Positions 49,963 to 56,494 of a stretch of 64,000 nucleotides of DNA are shown here, piece after piece. The notes beneath the pieces were generated by a model. The model was not told the origin of the DNA and searched no databases. It saw only the letters and a list, made by a program, of their open reading frames with translations. Each line of letters begins with the position of its first letter. Within the stretch, counting starts at the first letter, position 1. Source of the DNA: a bacterium. GTDB taxonomy: Bacteria > Arandabacterota > Arandabacteria > Arandabacterales > Arandabacteraceae. A program made the translations under genes and the position numbers. Location of the stretch: assembly GCA_029933125.1 (NCBI GenBank), contig JAOZOU010000002.1:62001-126000 (forward strand). Direction: 5' to 3'.

Positions 49963-50350
49963 CTAAAAGTGTGCGGAATTGATTTTTTCAAACGTTGCAT
50001 GGGGTAGCTCCCGGTTCTTTCCATTGCGTCTCAACTGGTCGTGCTCATATACGGTTGCTATTGCGAACCTGTCTGCGTGGATCGCACAGGCAGGAAGAAT
50101 TCTCGATGCGCTCTTTCTATCAACGAAGGCACCGATTGGATCGACTCTTCTTTTTATCTCACGGAAGAATCTATCAAGAGGGTTATTGGTTCTGATCTTG
50201 CTCCACATCCGGCGTGGCATTTCCAGATATGTTAGAGTAAGGTCTATGTCTCTGAGGAAGTTCCTTACAGCCCTGGGATGAGCCTTGTGCCATTTCTGTC
50301 TGAAGTGGGCTATTCTCCTCAAGGCTTGAGCCTTTGAGTGTGCCCGCCAG
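49963..50350 (-). pseudogene. IS256/Mutator-family transposase, C-terminal remnant
   Basis: About 125 C-terminal codons of a Mutator-type (IS256) transposase remain. They show the A-V-R-N-F-L-R-D, K-I-R-T-N-N-P-L-D-R-F-F-R-E-I-K-R-R and P-I-G-A-F blocks and end at a natural-looking stop at 49963. The catalytic N-terminal two thirds are missing. The frame continues to 50478, but the similarity stops near 50350 where IS110-like sequence begins on the other strand. The last codons overlap an AGTGTGCGGAATT stretch (49969-49981) that may be part of the terminal repeat. Confidence 0.8.
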
Positions 50351-50361
50351 ATCATCCTAGC

Positions 50362-50892
50362 ATCAGTTATGATGAGTTGGTAGCCAGACTCCGGGAGTTG
50401 AGACAGGGATATCCTGGGGCTGAGATACATGGAGGTGCAGAAGCCACACGTATATGCTGGTGCAATCTGTTCTTCCAACTGAAGCGAGCCCTACCGTGGG
50501 TGAAGATGACACTTGTGAACCCTCTTCAAACCAGGCCGTATAGAGACCTGCGGTTACGTCGAACAAAGACTGACCCACAGGATAGTCGGTTGGTAGCGGG
50601 GTATCTTGCCCCCTTTGAGCCTGCCGAGACGGGGTTGCCCGATGAGCATCTTGCTGCCCTGTGTGAGTTAGTCAGGTATAGACGGGTGGATTTGAAGGAG
50701 TATAGCCGGTACCGCAATCATCTTCACAAGTATCTTAAGCTGGCGTTTCCGGGGCTTTGCGGTAAGGTCAGGCGGATGAGCGGTTTGAGAATTCTTGCTG
50801 TCTTGAGCCGGTATCTCACTGCTGGGCATGTAGAGAAGATGAGATATCTGCCTCGGCAATGGTTATTGCTATCAAGTACAACAGGAAAGTGA
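50362..50892 (+). pseudogene. IS110-family transposase, N-terminal-domain remnant
   Basis: About 175 codons match the DEDD domain of IS110 transposases. They include G-A-E-A-T, V-K-M-T-L-V-N-P-L-Q-T-R, R-R-T-K-T-D-P-Q-D-S-R-L-V-A-G-Y-L, and the helical Y-R-R-V-D-L-K-E-Y-S-R-Y-R-N-H-L segment. The first catalytic Asp region and the whole C-terminal Transposase_20 domain are missing, so it is inactive. It abuts the inverted IS256 remnant, indicating nested or successive insertions followed by decay. The following 270 bases (50893-51161) hold nothing recognisable. Confidence 0.78.
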
Positions 50893-51161
50893 CCCCCCAA
50901 GAGTCTTAAAAAACTCAAGATAGAGGTCTGGTGACCTTCCCCAACCTATGACTATCGCTGAGGCAAGGACTGCTTGCCTCAGGCAAGTCCATATCCGTCT
51001 TAACCTTCCTGATCCACCTACATCAACCAATTTTCCCCTTGACTTCCCATATAGGCTCTCCTTCAAATCCAAATCAATCTGCGAATTCCATCGTACACTA
51101 TTCTTTTCTTATGCTGACTATCTGTGCCCCCACCCATTCCCCACTTTCTCGTCTGAAATCC

Positions 51162-51191
51162 TTGCACTTGAGGTGGGCGATGTGGTACAAT
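51162..51191 (+). promoter_or_regulatory. Promoter of the C25 protease gene
   Basis: TTGCAC (51162-51167), an 18-base spacer and TACAAT (51186-51191) form a good sigma-70-like promoter 50 bases before the protease start. Transcription would begin near 51198. Confidence 0.6.
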
Positions 51192-51197
51192 AACACT

Positions 51198-51220
51198 GGA
51201 GCGGGGAGCAGACCCGCTCC
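51198..51220 (+). promoter_or_regulatory. 5'-terminal mRNA hairpin
   Basis: GGAGCGGG (51198-51205) pairs perfectly with CCCGCTCC (51213-51220) around 7 bases. It starts at or next to the predicted transcription start and lies before the GAGGGATAGG ribosome site, so it would cap the mRNA 5' end. A role in RNA stability is an inference. Confidence 0.5.
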
Positions 51221-51240
51221 TTGCTGTATAGAGGGATAGG

Positions 51241-54200
51241 ATGAAAATAGAGCACTGTCTTGGCCTTGCGTTTATTGCGCTCCTGCTTGCAAGCGGACCA
51301 CTTTGCGCTTCAACTATAGTGGAACAGGTGAGCTTTGCCTATCCAGTAGTCACCGACAATGGCCAGACAAGCCAGGTATCCATTGAAGGGCTTCCTCAGG
51401 TCGGAGCCGAAGGTGAGCCACTGTTGCCTGCTTATGGAATGCAGGTATTGCTTCCCGAGGGAGAGGATGCTGTAAGTGTGAGGGCACGAGCTTTCGGGGA
51501 GGATAGGATACAGCTCAGCCATCAGCTTGAGTGGGTACAGCCTCAGGTTCCTTTGAGCCGACAGGGTGAGTTCAAGCCAGTCAAGGCGAATCCAGACATC
51601 TATGGAACGAGCAAACCATTCCCGGAAAGGCGCGCGAGGTATGTGACAACTCAGACCTTCAGAGGTTACAATATCGCTTTCATTAGGGTTTATCCTCTCC
51701 AGTACAAGCCAGGTGCGAATGCCCTAATATATGCACACAGGGTTGAGGTAACGATTGAAACCCAGCCAAGCGATGCCATCCGTCGTCGTTCCTTGAAGAC
51801 CCTGCGCAGTGGTAATGAGCATGATGCAGACCTAGTGAGGGAATCTGTACGGAATGGCGACGCAGTTTCAACCTATAAGGCTTCTGATAATCACTTCGCA
51901 ATGTTATCAGAGCTTGTCAAGTCGGATGAGACCTATCCCTATGTGATAATCGCTCACTCCTCCTTCGTCGATGCTCTTGAGCCACTTCGTGCGCACAAAG
52001 AGCGTCTGGGTCTAAAGGCCAAGATTGTCCATACTGGGCAGATAAACTTCAATTACAGCGGTGCAGACATACAGGAGAGGATAAGGAATTTCATTCGTGA
52101 CGCATATCTCAACTGGCAAACAGAGTATGTGCTGCTTGCCGGTGACAAATCCTCAATTCCAGCTCGCGGCCTCTATGCCAAAACCGGCAGCGATGAGGAT
52201 GATGATATAGCGTCGGATCTTTACTATGCTGCCCTTGATGGAACATGGAATGATGATGGTGATTCCCTCTGGGGCGAGCCTGGTGAGGCCGACCTCATCC
52301 CTGAAGTAAGTGTTGGACGAATTTCAGTTGATGATTCAGTTGAGGCTGCAAATTTCATCAATAAGCTCATAAAGTATGAGACCCAGCCTGTTGTCACTCA
52401 GATCAAAACCGCAGAGATGGTAGGTGAGCTTCTTTGGGACGATCCTACATGGGGAGGAGATTACAAGGATGAGATAAAGGACGGTTCATCTGCCTATGGC
52501 TATACAACAGTGGGATTCCCATCCGACTTCACGGTCAATACACTCTATGATCGCGATATCGATCCTGATCGCTGGGACAAGGAGGATCTCATCCCTATAC
52601 TCAATGGCGGTTGTCACATTGTCAATCACCTTGGCCACTCTGATGTCACCTATGGGCTGCGCATGTACAACAGTGATGTGGAAACAAGATTCACCAATGA
52701 TGGTATCTCAAATACATACTTCATAATCTATACGCAGGGTTGCTATTCGGGATCCTTTGACAATCGCAACGCTGGTGGTGGCTATGGTGATGATTGCCTC
52801 GGTGAGCATTTCACTTATGTTGAGAATGCTGCAGTCGCCTTCATAGGGAATACTCGCTATGGTTGGGGTGCCCATCAGAGCACGAGGGGTGCAAATCAGT
52901 ATTATGATAGGCAATTCTTTGATGCAATCTTTGGTGAAAACATAACCGAGATCGGAAAGGCAAACGACGATTCGCGCATTGACAATATTCCTTTCATAGA
53001 CGTGGGCCCAAACCGCTGGGTCTATTACGAGCTCGTCCTCCTGGGGGATCCTTCCATGGACATCTGGACTGATGTACCCGACAGTCTCATCCTGACTTGT
53101 CCAGATGTCATCCACGTTGGGGACAATGAGGTTGAGTTTGCTGTAGCCCATGATTCCCAGCCTGTCGAAGGTGCAAGGGTGAGCATCTTCAGTGCTAATA
53201 CATATAATAGTAACTATACGGATGCCAATGGTCTGGTCCATCTTGATCCAATTGCCTCTGAGCCTGGTACGTTGCTGGTCGCTGTCAAAGCACATAACTT
53301 CTATCCGCTCCTTGATACGATACCTGTGGTCAATCCTACAGATGCGCTTGTGGTGATAAATAGTGTCACCACGGATGATGACCCACTGGGTAAGAGCCAG
53401 GGTAATTCTGATGGCATGTGTGATGCAGGCGAAGCAATTGAGATTACAATTAGCCTTGAGAATGCTGGTGTCGATACTGCTTTTGATGTATCCGCTACGA
53501 TTTCCTCGATTGACACCTTCGTCACTGTGATTGACTCATTCCAGACATATGGTGATATCGAGCCCGATAGTCTTGTGGTACCTGTATCACCCTATCTTGT
53601 CCAGATCATGCCCCAGGCACCAGACAGCCATAGCGTGGAGTTCAATCTTCAAGTGGCTCACACCGATACGGTGTTTACGAAGCATTTCTCCTTGCAGATT
53701 AGTGCTCCCGTCTTGAGGATCGCAAGCATTGGATATTCTGATAGCCTTTATGGGAACGGCGATGGATGCTTAGAGCCGGGTGAAAGCTTCAAGCTTCAAC
53801 CTGTTCTCCTCAATCATGGCTCAGGAGTTGGAGAGGGAATATCTGTGCTCCTGAGCATCTCTGACAGTTATGTAACTATAAGTCAGGACAGTTCCTACAT
53901 CGATAGCTTGGCATCGGGTGATTCAAGTTCGATTGAGGCACCTTTTATTGTGAGCATCCATCCAACCTGTCCAGAATTCCATAGGCTGGACTTCGGCATT
54001 ACTTACGCGTATTCGAGCGGCCGCACCGACAGCGATAGCATGAGCATATTCATAGGCGGATCGCTTGCTGATGATTTCGAGGCTGGCTCTATGGGATGGA
54101 CACATGCAGACTTGGGTGATGGCTATCTCGATGAATGGCACATGGAGACCTACAGGAATCACACCGCTGCGGGTAGTACCTCCTGGAAATTCGGTGGTGA

Positions 54201-54906
54201 GGATTCGATCAGATATTCGGACTATACACATGGTGCACTTGTCACACCTGAGATATGTCTTGGTCCGAATGCTACTCTTACTTTCTGGTACTGGATCCAC
54301 GCTGAACTACAAAACGGGACGTATGCCTGGGACGGCGGAATTGTTGAGATCTCAACTGATGACGGACAGACCTGGACACAGATAGAGCCCGTCGGTGGCT
54401 ATCCCTACATGATATATCCCAATGATGCCAGCCCATTTGAAGCAAACACTCCTTGCTTCGCCTGGACTGACGACTGGACTCAAGCACAGTTTGATCTCTC
54501 CGGGTATGAAGGTTCTGCGCGTATAAGATTCAGGTTTGGAGCAGATGGCTATGCAGGTGCTGAAGGATGGTATATAGATGACATAGTGGTTTCTGATGAC
54601 TACGCCTCTATTGAAATAGATGATCTCGAACCTCTTCCACTTGAGTTTGCCTTAAGACAGGTTCGCCCCAATCCCATAACAGCAAGCTCGGTCATCACAT
54701 TCGACGTTCCCCATCGGGCAGGTGTGAGGATAGAGCTCTTTGATGTTAACGGTCGTCATGTGAAAACTCTCGCCAATGAGGTCTTTACCCCAGGCAGATA
54801 CTCTCGTTGTCTCCCTGGTCCAGGAAATTTAGCGTCAGGGATATATTTCCTGCGCATGGAAAGCGAATCCTATCAGGCGACAGTTAAATTGGCTGTTGTT
54901 CGCTAA
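51241..54906 (+). CDS. Secreted C25 (gingipain-type) cysteine protease with C-terminal sorting-like domain
   Basis: A 1221-residue secreted protease. A signal peptide (about 23 residues) precedes a propeptide-like beta domain (to about 220). The C25 catalytic domain follows, with His463/His466 in N-H-L-G-H and Cys501 in T-Q-G-C-Y-S-G, the gingipain dyad spacing. Ig-like beta domains span about 640-900 and a jelly-roll, MAM-like domain about 945-1120. The last 85 residues (R-P-N-P...I-E-L-F-D-V-N-G-R...G-I-Y-F-L-R-M) match type IX secretion or FlgD-like C-terminal domains. It is probably exported through a Por-type system. It has its own promoter and a 5' hairpin. Confidence 0.9.
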   Translation: MKIEHCLGLAFIALLLASGPLCASTIVEQVSFAYPVVTDNGQTSQVSIEGLPQVGAEGEPLLPAYGMQVLLPEGEDAVSVRARAFGEDRIQLSHQLEWVQPQVPLSRQGEFKPVKANPDIYGTSKPFPERRARYVTTQTFRGYNIAFIRVYPLQYKPGANALIYAHRVEVTIETQPSDAIRRRSLKTLRSGNEHDADLVRESVRNGDAVSTYKASDNHFAMLSELVKSDETYPYVIIAHSSFVDALEPLRAHKERLGLKAKIVHTGQINFNYSGADIQERIRNFIRDAYLNWQTEYVLLAGDKSSIPARGLYAKTGSDEDDDIASDLYYAALDGTWNDDGDSLWGEPGEADLIPEVSVGRISVDDSVEAANFINKLIKYETQPVVTQIKTAEMVGELLWDDPTWGGDYKDEIKDGSSAYGYTTVGFPSDFTVNTLYDRDIDPDRWDKEDLIPILNGGCHIVNHLGHSDVTYGLRMYNSDVETRFTNDGISNTYFIIYTQGCYSGSFDNRNAGGGYGDDCLGEHFTYVENAAVAFIGNTRYGWGAHQSTRGANQYYDRQFFDAIFGENITEIGKANDDSRIDNIPFIDVGPNRWVYYELVLLGDPSMDIWTDVPDSLILTCPDVIHVGDNEVEFAVAHDSQPVEGARVSIFSANTYNSNYTDANGLVHLDPIASEPGTLLVAVKAHNFYPLLDTIPVVNPTDALVVINSVTTDDDPLGKSQGNSDGMCDAGEAIEITISLENAGVDTAFDVSATISSIDTFVTVIDSFQTYGDIEPDSLVVPVSPYLVQIMPQAPDSHSVEFNLQVAHTDTVFTKHFSLQISAPVLRIASIGYSDSLYGNGDGCLEPGESFKLQPVLLNHGSGVGEGISVLLSISDSYVTISQDSSYIDSLASGDSSSIEAPFIVSIHPTCPEFHRLDFGITYAYSSGRTDSDSMSIFIGGSLADDFEAGSMGWTHADLGDGYLDEWHMETYRNHTAAGSTSWKFGGEDSIRYSDYTHGALVTPEICLGPNATLTFWYWIHAELQNGTYAWDGGIVEISTDDGQTWTQIEPVGGYPYMIYPNDASPFEANTPCFAWTDDWTQAQFDLSGYEGSARIRFRFGADGYAGAEGWYIDDIVVSDDYASIEIDDLEPLPLEFALRQVRPNPITASSVITFDVPHRAGVRIELFDVNGRHVKTLANEVFTPGRYSRCLPGPGNLASGIYFLRMESESYQATVKLAVVR

Positions 54907-54940
54907 TCAATTCCGACTCCATGCCTTCAGTCTAATCCAA

Positions 54941-54968
54941 TTGACATCGCATAGATAGCATCTATAAT
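54941..54968 (+). promoter_or_regulatory. Consensus sigma-70 promoter of the dehalogenase-like gene
   Basis: Perfect TTGACA (54941-54946) and perfect TATAAT (54963-54968), separated by 16 bases, stand 32 bases before the ATG at 55001. Expression is probably strong or constitutive unless repressed. Confidence 0.75.
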
Positions 54969-55000
54969 TCTTGAAACCTTTCTCAAACAAGGTGGTTCCA

Positions 55001-56233
55001 ATGAAGCCAACCTATGAGGTTGTCGGCAAGATAGAGAGATTCGATGAACGTGACACTGTTTTTGCAAGAGAAGCCCTCATCGCGGGTTCTGAGGAGGAGA
55101 GACTCTACCACGAGCAAAACCCTCACTTAAGAGAGATAGATGAGCGCATAAGGAAATTTATCGATGAGAAGCTTGCAACGGATAGAGCAAGCTGGGGAAG
55201 GGCCTACTATCAAGTTGGTTTTCGAACGCTTGCCTATCTTGCTCTGCCCGATTGTGTTGATGGTGAGCCCGCACCTGACGCTATCAAGATCGATCCTAAG
55301 CGGGCTTCACTTCTGGTGAAAGGACTTGCCAGCCATCTCGGTGCTGATGTTGTTGGTATAACAAGACTCAAACAGGAATGGGTATACTCTCACAGGGGCA
55401 CACGACCTTTCTTTGCTGATCAACCTCCGAATCCTCCCCTTTTTGAAGGCATGCCTGATCATTACACCGGCAGACTCTGGGGCGATCCAATCCATCTTGA
55501 ACATCAGTACGCCATTGCTCTTGCATTCACGCAGGATCTAAGATTTATGAAGGCGGGTCCTGGCGTGGCTTCAGATCTTGAAGTTGGGAAAGTGTACGCT
55601 CGCAGCGCGCTTGTTGCGTGCCAGCTAGCCAGCTTTATCCGTGCTCTAGGCTTTGCTGCGCGGGCTCACCACGTGCGCAATTATTATGTCCTCGTTGTTC
55701 CTATCGCAGTTGATGCTGGACTTGGTGAGCTTTCTCGGGCTGGCTATCTACTGAACAAGACCTATGGACTCAATCTCAGACTTTCCTGTGTAACAACAGA
55801 TCTTCCCCTGAAAGTTGATGAGCCGATTGACATTGGTGTTCAAGAATTCTGCTCGAAGTGCCTTAAGTGTGCGCGCAACTGTCCGGCAGGAGCCATCCCG
55901 ACAGGAGATAAGACTATCGTAAGAGGCATCCGCAAGTGGAGAGTCGATGCGGAGAGGTGTTTGCTGTATTGGGGCAGGGTCGGTGCAGCCTGTCAGATCT
56001 GTCAGGTGGTCTGCCCGTGGAGCAAACCACCAACTTACTTCCACAGGGCTGTTGCAAACATAGCTTCAAAGTTTGGCGGTCTTACCAAGTTCTTAGTCAA
56101 AGCGGATGACCTCTTTTATGGGACAAAGTACAAACAAGTGTCTGAGCCCCTCTGGATGCACCCCGACGGTGAGGGAGGAAAGTCACAATCTGACAGTTGT
56201 TTTTCTGGTAGCCTTCGAGCCTCACGGCACTAA
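55001..56233 (+). CDS. Reductive dehalogenase/QueG-related corrinoid iron-sulfur protein
   Basis: A 410-residue protein of the reductive dehalogenase-epoxyqueuosine reductase superfamily. The N-terminal half has the cobalamin-fold features K-G-L-A-S-H-L-G-A-D-V-V-G-I-T. The C-terminal half has two [4Fe-4S] motifs: Cys284, 287, 290 and 294, and a second set around 319-338 including C-Q-I-C-Q-V-V-C-P. There is no twin-arginine signal and no neighbouring rdhB membrane anchor, so it acts in the cytoplasm. That resembles catabolic or orphan members rather than organohalide-respiring ones. The ATG at 55001 is preferred over a TTG at 54971 because AGGTGG lies 5 bases upstream. Substrate is unknown. 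Confidence 0.85.
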   Translation: MKPTYEVVGKIERFDERDTVFAREALIAGSEEERLYHEQNPHLREIDERIRKFIDEKLATDRASWGRAYYQVGFRTLAYLALPDCVDGEPAPDAIKIDPKRASLLVKGLASHLGADVVGITRLKQEWVYSHRGTRPFFADQPPNPPLFEGMPDHYTGRLWGDPIHLEHQYAIALAFTQDLRFMKAGPGVASDLEVGKVYARSALVACQLASFIRALGFAARAHHVRNYYVLVVPIAVDAGLGELSRAGYLLNKTYGLNLRLSCVTTDLPLKVDEPIDIGVQEFCSKCLKCARNCPAGAIPTGDKTIVRGIRKWRVDAERCLLYWGRVGAACQICQVVCPWSKPPTYFHRAVANIASKFGGLTKFLVKADDLFYGTKYKQVSEPLWMHPDGEGGKSQSDSCFSGSLRASRH

Positions 56234-56272
56234 TCTCTCTTTGAAGATTTGCGCAACTCAAACAAAAAATTC

Positions 56273-56299
56273 TTGACAAGGATTTGCACAGATGATAAA
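56273..56299 (+). promoter_or_regulatory. Possible promoter of the TonB-receptor operon
   Basis: A perfect TTGACA (56273-56278) is followed by weak -10 candidates, GATAAA at 15-base or TAAACG at 17-base spacing. It would give a leader of about 190 bases. Confidence 0.35.
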
Positions 56300-56380
56300 C
56301 GGCTTGCAGATAGTGCCATTTGTTTGGAAAAAATTGGAGATAGCTTTGGTTTTGTTACAAACAGCAAGAAAGGAGAGCCG

Positions 56381-56464
56381 TAACGGCGCAGACTTCAAGC
56401 AGATAAGTGCCGTTAACCATTGTCGAGAAGGAGCCCATGCCGGATGAAGTCCGGTCAGGACAAT
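56381..56464 (+). promoter_or_regulatory. Structured leader upstream of the TonB receptor gene
   Basis: Two stems are visible. The first is TAACGGC (56381-56387) with GCCGTTA (56409-56415). The second is ATTGTC (56419-56424) with GACAAT (56459-56464), enclosing an inner CCGGA/TCCGG hairpin (56440-56454). A GAAGGAGGG ribosome site follows at 56481. No known riboswitch is confidently matched; part of it recalls the guanidine-III motif. Confidence 0.4.
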
Positions 56465-56494
56465 CAGAGAACCGGATTGCGAAGGAGGGAAATC

